Shown: positions 7,700 to 18,400 of the stretch, piece after piece
Numbering within the stretch: position 1 is the stretch's first letter
How the letters are laid out: each line of letters opens with the position of its first letter
Assembly (NCBI GenBank): GCA_965225935.1
Contig: CBDDCC010000001.1
Span: 124,001-188,000 of the forward strand
Source of the DNA: CALJXB01 sp965225935
GTDB lineage: Bacteria; Pseudomonadota; Alphaproteobacteria; Kiloniellales; JAKSDN01
DNA: 64,000 nucleotides
Direction of reading: 5' to 3'
Translations under genes and position numbers: made by a program
Notes under the pieces: model-generated
Databases searched by the model: none
What the model was told of the DNA's origin: nothing
The model's input: the letters and a program-made list of their open reading frames with translations, nothing else

Positions 7700-9094
7700 T
7701 CACTTTACCGGATAAATGAGCGGGGCACAGTCGCCCAGCAGGTCGTGCATCTCCGCCGCCGCCGTGTCCAAAGCCTCCTTGGCCGACTTCTGGTCCGACA
7801 GGTAGGAGCTCAGCTCGCGCACCAGGATGTCGGTGATCTGCGGCGATGCCGGAATGGTCGGCTTGGCGATGGCCGCGGCGTTGCTGTCCATGGAGGCCTG
7901 GGAGTAGGGCAGCGCCGCCACCTCCTCCGTGGCATAGACGTCGGGCCTTGCAGAGGCGCCGCCGTTCAGGTGCTGCTGGAGCTGCTGATCGTACTCCATC
8001 ATCCACTGGATGAAGAGGAAGGCGGCCTCCTGGTTCTTGGAGTAGGCCGGCACCAGATAGGTCCAGCCCTCCACCTGGCCGACCCGCTTGCCCGAGGGGC
8101 CCATGGGCGTCGGCGCGAAGCCCATCTTGCCGACCACGGTGCTGGCGTCCTCGTCCACGGCGACGGCGTAGGTGGCGTCGTTCCACATGATCAGCTCGAA
8201 CACCTTGGCCTGCTGCATGAGGGCCATCACGTCGTCCCAGAAGTAGTTGAGCGTGTCGGGCGGCGAGAAGGCCATGAGGCCCTTGTAGTACTCGGTCGCC
8301 GCGATCGCGTCCGGGCCGTTGACGACGATGGGGCCGCACTCGCTGCCAGCCTTCACGTCCATCATGTCGCCGCCGTAGGCGTAGAGGAAGTTGAGCCACT
8401 CGTACCACAGGGCCTCGTGGCGCTTGCCCTGGAGGGCCGTGCCGTAGAAGCGCTGGTCGGGCCGGGTGAACCACTCGGCCTGATCGCGGTACTGGTCGAG
8501 CGTCTCCGCCGGCGCCAGGGCGTAGCCGTACTTGGCGAGGAAGCCCTCCTGCTCCTTGGGATCGCCGATCATGTCGGCCCGGTACCACATGAACATGTTG
8601 AGGGCGGTGAAGGGGTAGCCGTACATCTTGCCGCCGTACCAGGAGATCTCCTTCCACAGGCCCTCGTAGAGCACGTCCTCAGGCACGAAGTCGGGATTGC
8701 GCAGGCCCGGGTCGTCCATGAACTTGTCGAGGGCGACCAGGTGCCCGTTCTCGACGAAGCGCCCGAGCTCGCGGTGCGGCTGCAGGATGAAGTCGTAGCG
8801 CCCGCGCCGGGAGTTGAGATCGAGCATCACCTTGTTGACGGCCTCGGAGTGCTCGTACATCTCCACCTCGACGGTGATGCCCGTGCGCTCCTCGAACTCG
8901 CCCTTCATGTCGGCCAAGGCCTCGAGCGGAGGCAAGGCCTCGCCGATGGTGCGGATGGTGGTGCCCTTGTAGGGCGCGGCCGCCTCCTCGAGGGTCCAGG
9001 CCTGGGCGCGTTCCGGCGCCCCCGCGACGGCCAGCACGGCCAGCGCGACCAGCGCGCCCGGCGTTCCAATGAGTCCCTGTCGCCTTGTCGGCAT
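7700..9094 (-). CDS. Extracellular solute-binding protein, family 1 (sugar/polyol ABC transporter)
   Basis: Periplasmic substrate-binding protein of the adjoining CUT1 importer, 464 residues. The N-terminus is a signal peptide: basic MPTRRQ, hydrophobic core at about 12-25, and an Ala-x-Ala cleavage region near residues 29-32 before WTLEEAAAPYKG. The mature region has the family 1 layout with GITVEVEMYEHSEAVNKVM (about 75-93) and a GKMYGYPF substrate-cleft motif near 150. ATG 9094 has GGAGG eight bases upstream. First gene of the minus-strand transport operon and divergent from the polyol kinase gene, with a 363-base region holding palindromes between them. Its cargo is not known; the catabolic genes suggest a polyol or glycerol derivative. 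Confidence 0.93.
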   Translation of the reverse strand: MPTRRQGLIGTPGALVALAVLAVAGAPERAQAWTLEEAAAPYKGTTIRTIGEALPPLEALADMKGEFEERTGITVEVEMYEHSEAVNKVMLDLNSRRGRYDFILQPHRELGRFVENGHLVALDKFMDDPGLRNPDFVPEDVLYEGLWKEISWYGGKMYGYPFTALNMFMWYRADMIGDPKEQEGFLAKYGYALAPAETLDQYRDQAEWFTRPDQRFYGTALQGKRHEALWYEWLNFLYAYGGDMMDVKAGSECGPIVVNGPDAIAATEYYKGLMAFSPPDTLNYFWDDVMALMQQAKVFELIMWNDATYAVAVDEDASTVVGKMGFAPTPMGPSGKRVGQVEGWTYLVPAYSKNQEAAFLFIQWMMEYDQQLQQHLNGGASARPDVYATEEVAALPYSQASMDSNAAAIAKPTIPASPQITDILVRELSSYLSDQKSAKEALDTAAAEMHDLLGDCAPLIYPVK

Positions 9095-9200
9095 TTTTCG
9101 GCCTCCTCTGTTCGCTTCGTTCGTTGGACGGTGAACACGCCGATCCGCCGCCCCGATGCGGCGGGCATCGCACGTCGTCTCTTGTTGCGCAGGCTAGGCT

Positions 9201-9238
9201 ACCACCGGATATGGTGGATCTACAACATAAAATGTGGT
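9201..9238. promoter_or_regulatory. Two inverted repeats in the divergent transporter/kinase promoter region (candidate DeoR operators)
   Basis: The 363-base gap 9095-9457 between the binding-protein gene (minus) and kinase gene (plus) contains no gene but has a lower-GC core at about 9180-9280. Within it are ACCACC-ggatat-GGTGGA (9201-9218) and a near-palindrome ACAACAT-aaa-ATGTGGT (9222-9238, six of seven arm positions complementary). A divergent intergenic region with paired palindromes next to a locus that encodes its own DeoR-type repressor is the expected operator arrangement. Assignment to that repressor is inference. Confidence 0.4.
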
Positions 9239-9457
9239 ACTCACAAATATATGCGGCCAACAAGCTTGGCTAGTGCCAGCCAATCCGGTAGATCGGCCCG
9301 GTTCGATATCGAGGAGGTCGAGGAGGCGCGCCCCCTATGCGTTTGAGATTGGCCCGCAGGCTCGGCCGGGTTTCGCGCCCGGCAAGTTTCCAGCTTGCCG
9401 CCAGTACTGTGGCCGGCCGGGTCCGGCGCGGCTGACCGGCCAACGCGCGTCTCGCCC

Positions 9458-10903
9458 ATGTTCGTCGGCGTCGACATCGGCACTCAGAGCCTCAAGGCCG
9501 TCGTCTGCGACGACGGCCTCGCCGTCCGGGGCGAGGCCTCCAGGGCCTACGAGCCTACATTCCCGCAGCCCGGCTGGGCCGAGCAGGATCCGGCGCTCTG
9601 GGAAGCCGCGCTGGCGCCCGCCGTCTCCGGAGCGCTGGAAGCGGCCGGTGTTGCGGCCGGCGACGTCGTCGCCCTGGGGGTGGCCGGCCAGCTCGACGGC
9701 TGCATTCCGGTGGGGCGGGACGGACGGGCGTTGGGTCCGGCCCTCATTTGGATGGACCGCCGGGCGCTGGCGGAGACGGCGGACGTCGATCCGGAGCTGG
9801 TCCTGGAGCGCGCGGGCGTGGTCCTGGACGCGACCCACATGGCGGCCAAGGTCCGCTGGCTGCGGCGCAATGGGCCGGGCGACGCCGCTCTCTATCACCA
9901 GCCCGTCTCCTATCTGGTGGCGCGCCTCACTGGCGAGCAGGTGATGGACCACGGGCTCGCCTCGACCACCATGGTCTACGGCCTGGCGGCGCGCGCCTAC
10001 GACGAAGCCCTGCTGGAAGCCTTCGAAATCGACCGGACGCTGCTGCCCGCCGTCGCCGAGGCAGGCGATCCGGCGGGCCGGCTGAGCGCGAGGGGAGCCG
10101 TCCTCTCAGGCCTGCCCGAGGGCCTGCCGGTTGCCGTCGGCACGGGCGACGACTTCTCCAATCCCCTGGGCGCCGGCTTGGCGCGCCCCGGCCGGGTGGC
10201 CTGCGCCCTCGGCACCGCCGAGGTGGTGGGCGCCCTCGGCCCGGAGCCCGTGATCGACCGGGGTGCCCTGGTGGAAACCCACGCCTATGCCGGCGGCCTC
10301 TACTTCGTCGAGAACCCCGGCTGGCTATCTGGCGGCGCGCTCACCTGGTTCACCAAGGCTCACCGCCTAGCCGACGCGGCCGAGCTCGACCGGCTCGCCG
10401 CAGAGGCGCCGCCGGGGGCCGAGGGCCTGACCTTCCTGCCGGCGCTCTCCGGCGCCATGTCGCCCGAATGGGTGGCCGAGGCGCGCGGCGCCTACTACGG
10501 CCTGACCCCGGGACATAGCGCCGGCCACATGGCCAGGGCCGTGCTGGAGGGCTGCGCCTTCGCCATGCGCGACGTGGTCGAGCGCCTGGGGGCGCTCGGG
10601 GTTCCGGCGGACGCCCTGCTGCTGCTGGGCGGCGGCACCAAGAGCGCGCTCTGGGCGCGGATCCGCGCCGACACCGCGGGCCTGCCGGCGGAGATTCCGC
10701 GCCACAAGGATACCTCGCCCATCGGCGCGGCCCTGCTGGCTGCCGTCGCCGCCGGCGCCTGGCCGGACGTGGCCGCGGCGGCCGGGCAGGTGGGCGAGGT
10801 GGACCGGACCGTCGAGCCTGACCCGGCGGCGAAGGACGCCTACGACCTGGCCTACGAGAGATACCGGGAGCTGTTCGAGTGCCTGCGACCCCTCTACAGA
10901 TGA
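9458..10903 (+). CDS. FGGY-family carbohydrate (polyol/ketose) kinase
   Basis: ATP-dependent sugar/polyol kinase of the FGGY family (xylulokinase, glycerol kinase, others), 481 residues, the usual size. The N-terminal ATP-fold motif is DIGTQSLKAVV from residue 5; the presumed catalytic Asp lies in GTGDDFSNPLG at about 228-238; the second ATPase motif is LLLGGGTKSALWARIRAD at about 388-405. ATG 9458 is chosen because family similarity begins there; an upstream in-frame ATG at 9395 would add a low-complexity leader. It heads a plus-strand operon of kinase, glycerol-1-phosphate dehydrogenase-like enzyme, HAD phosphatase and DeoR repressor, divergent from a sugar ABC importer. The sequence looks closer to xylulokinase-type than to classical glycerol kinase; the substrate is uncertain. 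Confidence 0.88.
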   Translation: MFVGVDIGTQSLKAVVCDDGLAVRGEASRAYEPTFPQPGWAEQDPALWEAALAPAVSGALEAAGVAAGDVVALGVAGQLDGCIPVGRDGRALGPALIWMDRRALAETADVDPELVLERAGVVLDATHMAAKVRWLRRNGPGDAALYHQPVSYLVARLTGEQVMDHGLASTTMVYGLAARAYDEALLEAFEIDRTLLPAVAEAGDPAGRLSARGAVLSGLPEGLPVAVGTGDDFSNPLGAGLARPGRVACALGTAEVVGALGPEPVIDRGALVETHAYAGGLYFVENPGWLSGGALTWFTKAHRLADAAELDRLAAEAPPGAEGLTFLPALSGAMSPEWVAEARGAYYGLTPGHSAGHMARAVLEGCAFAMRDVVERLGALGVPADALLLLGGGTKSALWARIRADTAGLPAEIPRHKDTSPIGAALLAAVAAGAWPDVAAAAGQVGEVDRTVEPDPAAKDAYDLAYERYRELFECLRPLYR

Positions 10904-10931
10904 TCCTGCGCCACCTCTTCGGATCGGCCGC

Positions 10932-12227
10932 ATGAGCGACATCCTGCAGCGCCTGTTGGACGGGGAGCTGGCCGACCCGGACGGCGGCCCGCCGCTCTCG
11001 GTGCCGACCCGAACGGTGGTGATCGAGCGGAGCCTCGAGGGCCGGGAGGCGGATCTCATCCGCGGCCTCGATTTTGGCGAACGCCTTGCGGTGGTCAGCG
11101 ACCCCACGACCCGCGCCGTGCTGGGCCAGCGTGTCGAAAAGGCGGTCGCCTCCCTCGCCGAGGTCGTCCCCGTCGTCTTGCGCGAGCACCCGCACGCAGA
11201 TGCCGAGCAGGCCGAGGAGATCGCCCAAGCCGCGGCGGGCGCGGACGCGCTCATCGCCGTCGGCTCCGGCACTATCAACGACCTCTGCAAGTACGCGGGT
11301 GCCCAAGCGGGAAAGCCCTACGCCGTCTTCGCCACCGCGCCCTCCATGAATGGCTATACCTCGGTGAACGCGGCGATCACCGTGGGCGGCCACAAAAAGT
11401 CGATCCAGGCCCAGGGCGCCGCTGGCGTCTTCATCGACCTGGAGGTCTTCGCCGCGGCGCCGCCGCGCATGATCCGCTCTGGGCTCGGCGACAGCCTCTG
11501 CCGGCCGACGGCCCAGGCCGACTGGCTGCTCGCCCACCGGCTCCTGGATCAGCCCTACCGCCGCGCGCCCTTCGACCTGCTGGCCGAGGACGAGGCGCTG
11601 CTGTTCGCCGAGCCTGAGGGGCTGCTGCGCGGCGACCTGGAGGCCATGGCCCGGCTCGCGCGCACCCTGGTGCTGTCCGGCTTCGGCATGACCATCTGCG
11701 GCGGCAGCTATCCGGCGAGCCAGGGCGAGCACCTGATCGCCCACTACCTGGAGATGACGGCCGATCCGGGGCTGCCGGAGTCCTTCCACGGAGAGCAGAT
11801 CGCCGTCACGACCCTCACCATGGCGCGCCTGCAGGAGATGCTGTTGGAGGGTCCCCGACCGGTCCTGCGGCCGACCCGCCTCGATGCGTCGGACTTCGAG
11901 GCGCACTACGGCCCCGCGACCGGCCGCTCCTGCTGGGAGGAATTCTCCCGGAAGCGCCTGGACGAGGCCGCCGCCGCTGCCCTGAACGAGCGTCTGGTAG
12001 GGGAGTGGCACGAGATTGCCGCCGAGGTCTCGGAGGTCTCCGTTTCCGCCGACCGGCTGCGCGCCGCCATGGAGAAGGTCGGCGGGCCGACCGCGCCGCG
12101 GGATCTGGGGCTGTCGGGCGAGCTTTACTGGGACGCCGTGATCCACGCCCGCGAGATCCGGGACCGCTTCACCTTCCTCGATCTCGCCGCGGACTCCGGC
12201 CTGCTGGACGCCGGGCTCGCGCCGTGA
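10932..12227 (+). CDS. sn-glycerol-1-phosphate dehydrogenase-like (AraM/EgsA) iron-containing alcohol dehydrogenase
   Basis: Predicted NAD(P)-dependent, metal-dependent dehydrogenase of the family that interconverts sn-glycerol-1-phosphate and dihydroxyacetone phosphate (archaeal EgsA, Bacillus AraM). 431 residues. The nucleotide-binding motif GSGTINDLCKYA begins near residue 111, followed by ATAPSMNGYTS near 137; metal-ligand candidates are the Asp of GLGDSLCRPTAQADW near 188, His267 (SQGEHL) and a second His in ESFHGEQI near 285, matching the Asp-His-His set of the family. It lies 28 bases after the kinase and overlaps the HAD gene by four bases (GTGA). In a bacterium without archaeal lipids a catabolic role is likelier: oxidising a kinase product into central metabolism. 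The true substrate could be another 1-phosphorylated polyol. Confidence 0.85.
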   Translation: MSDILQRLLDGELADPDGGPPLSVPTRTVVIERSLEGREADLIRGLDFGERLAVVSDPTTRAVLGQRVEKAVASLAEVVPVVLREHPHADAEQAEEIAQAAAGADALIAVGSGTINDLCKYAGAQAGKPYAVFATAPSMNGYTSVNAAITVGGHKKSIQAQGAAGVFIDLEVFAAAPPRMIRSGLGDSLCRPTAQADWLLAHRLLDQPYRRAPFDLLAEDEALLFAEPEGLLRGDLEAMARLARTLVLSGFGMTICGGSYPASQGEHLIAHYLEMTADPGLPESFHGEQIAVTTLTMARLQEMLLEGPRPVLRPTRLDASDFEAHYGPATGRSCWEEFSRKRLDEAAAAALNERLVGEWHEIAAEVSEVSVSADRLRAAMEKVGGPTAPRDLGLSGELYWDAVIHAREIRDRFTFLDLAADSGLLDAGLAP

Positions 12228-13030
12228 GCGAGTCCATGCGGCCGCTCGCGGACTTTCCGGCCGAGGCGCGCAGGCGCGTCGGCGTCCTGCTCTGCGACAT
12301 CGACGACACCCTGACCAGCCACGGGCGCCTGCCGGCCATCAGCTACGGCGCGCTCGAGCGGCTGCAGGCGGCCGGTCTCAAGGTGGTGCCCATTACCGGA
12401 CGCCCCGGCGGCTGGTGCGATCACATCGCGCGCATGTGGCCGGTCGACGGCGTGGTCGGCGAGAACGGGGCCTTCTACTTCCGCTACGACCACGAGGCCC
12501 GGCGCATGCGGCGGGTCTACTGGCTGAGCGCCGAGCGCCGCGCCGCCGATCGGCACCGGCTCGGCGAGCTGGCCGCGCGCATCCTGGCCGAAGTGCCGGG
12601 CGCTGCCGTCGCCAGCGACCAGCACTACCGGGAGGCGGATCTTGCCATCGACTACTGCGAGGACGTGGAGCCGCTGGCTGTCGAGCAGGTGGAGCACGTC
12701 GTCCGGCTGTTCGAGGCGGCGGGCGCCCAGGCCAAGGTCAGCTCGATCCACGTCAACGGCTGGTTCGGCGACTACGACAAGCTCACCATGACCCGGCGCA
12801 TGCTGGAGGAGTGCTTCGGCTTCGATGCGGAGGCCCGGCGCGAACAAGTGGTCTTCGCCGGCGATTCCCCCAACGACGCGCCCATGTTCGCCTATTTCCC
12901 GAACGCCGTCGGCGTCGCCAACGTGCGGGACTTCGCTGGACGGCTCGTGGCGGAGCCCGCCTATGTCACCCCATCGGCGGGCGGCGAGGGCTTCGCCGAG
13001 CTGGCCGAGGCCCTCCTGAGCGCGCGATGA
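12224..13030 (+). CDS. HAD-superfamily (type IIB) phosphatase-like hydrolase
   Basis: Predicted cytoplasmic phosphatase of 268 residues. Motif I DIDDTLT (about residues 25-31, nucleophile Asp and acid/base Asp), motif II Thr in ITGRPGGW near 62, and motif IV GDSPNDAPMF near 213 are intact; the cap sits between motifs II and III as in Cof/trehalose-phosphatase-like type IIB HADs. Start taken as GTG at 12224, overlapping the dehydrogenase stop (GTGA); the ATG at 12236 is the alternative and removes four residues. It overlaps the repressor gene by four bases. Placed after a kinase and a phospho-polyol dehydrogenase, it may remove a phosphate from an intermediate or relieve sugar-phosphate stress. 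No direct evidence for the substrate. Confidence 0.85.
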   Translation: MSESMRPLADFPAEARRRVGVLLCDIDDTLTSHGRLPAISYGALERLQAAGLKVVPITGRPGGWCDHIARMWPVDGVVGENGAFYFRYDHEARRMRRVYWLSAERRAADRHRLGELAARILAEVPGAAVASDQHYREADLAIDYCEDVEPLAVEQVEHVVRLFEAAGAQAKVSSIHVNGWFGDYDKLTMTRRMLEECFGFDAEARREQVVFAGDSPNDAPMFAYFPNAVGVANVRDFAGRLVAEPAYVTPSAGGEGFAELAEALLSAR

Positions 13031-13821
13031 ACCCGCGCCCTCTCAGCCGCAAGCACGAGCGCCAGGAGCGCATCATCGCCCTGCTGCGGGCCAACCCGAC
13101 GGTGCGCGTGGCCGAGCTGGCGCGCGAGTTCCGCGTCTCCACCGAGACGGTGCGCCGCGATCTCGACGAGCTCAGCCAGCTGGGCGCGGTCAACCGCACC
13201 TATGGCGGCGCGGCCCGCTCCTCCATGGGCCACGAGGCCGCCGTCAACGAGCGCCTGCTGGAGCAGGTGAGCGAGCGTGAGCGCATCGCCCGCGCCGCCA
13301 GCGAGCTGGTCGAGACGGGCGACCTCGTCATGATCGACGGCGGCTCGACGACCATCCATTTCGCCCGCCAGCTTGCTGCCCGCGGCCGGCAGGCCAGCGT
13401 GATCACCAACAGCCTGGCGGTGGCCGCAGCCCTGGGCCGGGACCCTGCCTCCAAGGTGGTGCTCTGCCCCGGCGACTATCACGCCTACGAGGGCGTCGTC
13501 ACGGGGCCGGAGACCATCGCCTTCCTGGACCGCTTCTTCGTCGACAAGGCCTTCATCGGCGCCAGCGGCCTGACCGAGGCGGGCCCCAGCGAGGTGCACT
13601 CCGGCGCCGCCTGGGTGAAGCGCCGCATGCTGCGCCAGGCCGAGTGCGGCTTCCTGCTGCTGGACGCGGGCAAGTTCGGGGTCCTGCGCCACGAGCTGAT
13701 CTGTCCGCCGGAGGAGATCGGCGAGCTGGTGACCGACCGGCCGCCCGACCGTGCGCTGGCCGCCGCCCTGAGGACGGCAGGCGTCGGAATCCACGTCGCC
13801 GACGGCGAGGAGACCGCTTGA
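13027..13821 (+). CDS. DeoR/GlpR-family transcriptional repressor
   Basis: Local regulator of 264 residues. The N-terminal winged helix-turn-helix (about residues 10-62) contains the DeoR signature VAELAREFRVSTETVRRDLDEL followed by the wing RTYGGA. The C-terminal domain is the ribose-5-phosphate-isomerase-like sugar-phosphate sensor, with MIDGGSTTIHFARQL near 100 and ASGLTEAG near 180. Family members are repressors released by phosphorylated sugars or polyols, which fits a kinase product as inducer. The ATG overlaps the HAD stop (ATGA), so repressor and enzymes are made together. Likely targets are the palindromes between the binding-protein and kinase genes (9201-9238). Confidence 0.92.
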   Translation: MNPRPLSRKHERQERIIALLRANPTVRVAELAREFRVSTETVRRDLDELSQLGAVNRTYGGAARSSMGHEAAVNERLLEQVSERERIARAASELVETGDLVMIDGGSTTIHFARQLAARGRQASVITNSLAVAAALGRDPASKVVLCPGDYHAYEGVVTGPETIAFLDRFFVDKAFIGASGLTEAGPSEVHSGAAWVKRRMLRQAECGFLLLDAGKFGVLRHELICPPEEIGELVTDRPPDRALAAALRTAGVGIHVADGEETA

Positions 13822-13831
13822 GGTCTGCCGC

Positions 13832-14302
13832 TCAGGTTCGGCGCAGGAAGTCGGGGATGTTCAGCAAGTCCTGCGTGGCGCCACCGTCGTCCGGCAGGTC
13901 GCCACCGGTTTGGTCGCCGTCGGAGGGCTCCCCCTCCGCGCCGTCGTCCTCGCCGCGGACCTCGCTGGCGCGGAGGTCGTTGCCGCGGTCCCCACTGGGC
14001 ACGTCACCCTCTGGCACGTCCCCACTGGGCAGGTCCCCCTTGGGCACGTTCTCGCCGGGCAGCCTGCTCGCCGGGGCGGGCGCCACACGGGTCGTCCCGG
14101 CCTTGGGGTCGTATGTGCGTTCGAGCCTGCGCGTCTCGATCCCGACGGGGGGGACGGCGTCGTCGCCCAGCTTCTGGTGAATCCGCTCGCGGGTCGCCCG
14201 GAAACGGCGGACGGCCTCGTCGGTCTGTCTGACGTAGTCCCTACCGGCGGCCCGGGTCTGCTCCAGGCCCTGGCGGAAGAGGCGTTCGAGAGCGTTATCC
14301 AT
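13832..14302 (-). CDS. Hypothetical protein with acidic pentapeptide tandem repeats
   Basis: Protein of unknown function, about 156 residues from the ATG at 14302. The first 45 residues are predicted helical and charged (MDNALERLFRQGLEQT onward, rich in Arg/Asp/Glu). After YDPKAGTTRV the sequence changes to five tandem pentapeptides of the form [LV]-P-x-G-[DN] (LPGEN, VPKGD, LPSGD, VPEGD, VPSGD), then an acidic tail rich in Asp, Gly and Glu ending LNIPDFLRRT. The gene converges with the DeoR repressor (10-base gap). An in-frame upstream extension to 14443 is possible but is Pro/Ser-rich and starts without a good ribosome binding site. No signal peptide. The biased composition could mark a disordered linker or ligand-binding tail; I do not recognise a family. 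Confidence 0.6.
   Translation of the reverse strand: MDNALERLFRQGLEQTRAAGRDYVRQTDEAVRRFRATRERIHQKLGDDAVPPVGIETRRLERTYDPKAGTTRVAPAPASRLPGENVPKGDLPSGDVPEGDVPSGDRGNDLRASEVRGEDDGAEGEPSDGDQTGGDLPDDGGATQDLLNIPDFLRRT
13988..14062. repeat. Five tandem 15-bp repeats inside the hypothetical gene
   Basis: Five adjacent units of 15 bp, consensus GTCCCCACTGGGCAC on the plus strand: 13988-14002, 14003-14017, 14018-14032, 14033-14047 and 14048-14062. Units 1 and 3 differ at one base; the last is the most diverged. The unit length is a multiple of three, so the array stays in frame and encodes the pentapeptides of the minus-strand protein. Copy-number change between strains would be expected by slippage. 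Confidence 0.85.
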
Positions 14303-14512
14303 ACCGGGGGCGGGGGAAGCTGGCGGGGCGGGGGAAGGCCGGGTCCTCTGAGACACCCGGTACGTGACGGGCGGTTCGCTCTCGGCGGACCAACCAGCTT
14401 CGGGCCGTCCAGTGCCGGCCTTCGACCCCCATCCGATCTGCAACGATCCGTAGAAGCAACGTCAGGGACCTTCCCGCAGGGTCACGGTGGCGGGATCTTC
14501 TCTAGGAAATGG

Positions 14513-14528
14513 TTAATGATTGGTTAAC
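14513..14528. promoter_or_regulatory. CtrA-like binding site TTAA-N7-TTAAC in an AT-rich promoter region
   Basis: TTAATGATTGGTTAAC at 14513-14528 matches exactly the TTAA-N7-TTAAC consensus of the alphaproteobacterial cell-cycle regulator CtrA. It is in the 426-base gap 14303-14728 between two divergent small genes; bases 14505-14728 are strikingly AT-rich against the surrounding DNA. A second TTAA pair at 14637-14653 has a nine-base spacer, and ATATCTTAAC (14645-14654) is repeated inverted as GTTAAGATAT (14715-14724) just before the plus-strand gene. CtrA binding is inferred from the consensus only. Confidence 0.45.
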
Positions 14529-14728
14529 CCAAAAAGGAGGCTCGAAACGGAACGGGCAGGGGCTCTTGCCTGGTTGGTCGGTCTCCAAATATCAAGAAGC
14601 AGAAGTTTGCCATTGATATCTCGTTTACCATGGAAGTTAACCAAATATCTTAACCTTGCGGCTGGTTTGTGTGGGAATTATAATTTCATCTCATAATATT
14701 GCCTCTGTATATTTGTTAAGATATTACG

Positions 14729-15130
14729 ATGCGTAACTTGCAGTACTTAAAGTGTTCGCTGCAGAGCAGCCAGGACGATCTCTGCCGCCTGGTCGAGGAA
14801 TGCAACATTTCGATCCGCCAGATGCTCGCAGGGATCGAGACGGTCGAGGAGCAGCTGCGCATCAAGCGCCTGGTCATCGAGGACATCCAGACCCGCCATG
14901 AGGCGCTCTTGGGCGAGCTGACGGAGGCCGTCCAGGATCTGGGGAGCGTGCTCTCGCCGGACCAAGGCGTGCCCGGCGGGATGGTGATCGCGGCCGAGGA
15001 GCCGGTGGAGGATCCGGGCGAGCTTATGCTGGTCTTCGAGGAACCCGCGCCGGGAGCAGGCGCATGGGACGAGTGGGTCGATCACGGCTCCTGGACCGCC
15101 GCGGTCCTGCGCTCGGTCGACAAGTCCTGA
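14729..15130 (+). CDS. Hypothetical small coiled-coil protein
   Basis: Protein of unknown function, 133 residues. Residues about 10-75 are predicted as long amphipathic helices with coiled-coil character (heptad-like Leu/Ile spacing around MLAGIETVEEQLRIKRLVIE), followed by a low-complexity acidic region rich in Glu, Pro and Gly (about 85-115) and a short tail with DEWVDHGSW. No signal peptide or transmembrane helix. The start at 14729 lacks a strong ribosome binding site and lies at the end of an AT-rich promoter region with a CtrA-like box; GC content rises sharply inside the gene, supporting coding. It converges with the large histidine kinase gene. I see no family assignment. Confidence 0.55.
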   Translation: MRNLQYLKCSLQSSQDDLCRLVEECNISIRQMLAGIETVEEQLRIKRLVIEDIQTRHEALLGELTEAVQDLGSVLSPDQGVPGGMVIAAEEPVEDPGELMLVFEEPAPGAGAWDEWVDHGSWTAAVLRSVDKS

Positions 15131-15149
15131 AAGTCTGAAATCCCAGTCG

Positions 15150-15166
15150 CCGGACCCGGCGTCCGG
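15150..15166. terminator. GC-rich hairpin between convergent genes
   Basis: CCGGAC-ccggc-GTCCGG (15150-15166) forms a six-base-pair stem in the 81-base gap between the coiled-coil protein gene and the converging histidine kinase gene. A second short repeat, CGCCG/CGGCG, lies a few bases further on. There is no T-run on either side, so this may act only as a weak or Rho-assisted bidirectional terminator. Confidence 0.3.
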
Positions 15167-15211
15167 ACGTCCGCCGCTAGGACGGCGTTCTCTGCTTTAC
15201 CGGCCCCGCGC

Positions 15212-18115
<2,904 letters not shown>

Positions 18116-18400
18116 CTCGAGCCTATCCCTGTCGGTGTCTTGCCTGCGGCCCTGGCAAAACGGGCCGGCAATGTCACCGAGAGTGGTATCACCCTACAAC
18201 TAATAGGACATTAACCATGCCTCGATCTGCGTGCCGGCTAGCCGGCCCGGCAGGCCGGCCGGACTCCGTTATAGTCGGCTTGGGAGCCCCCACGCGCGGC
18301 AGATCCGAGGATCTGGCGGGCGCCCTTCGCGCCGCCACGGTCTTCCCCTTTTTGCCGGAGCCGGCTCTGGAGTACTCGCGTGAAGGGGGAAGTGCCGCAG

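Noticed and set aside
13988..14062. Reading the 15-bp tandem array as a CRISPR-like repeat
   Set aside because: There are no unique spacers between units; the unit is in frame within a protein gene and no cas genes are present.
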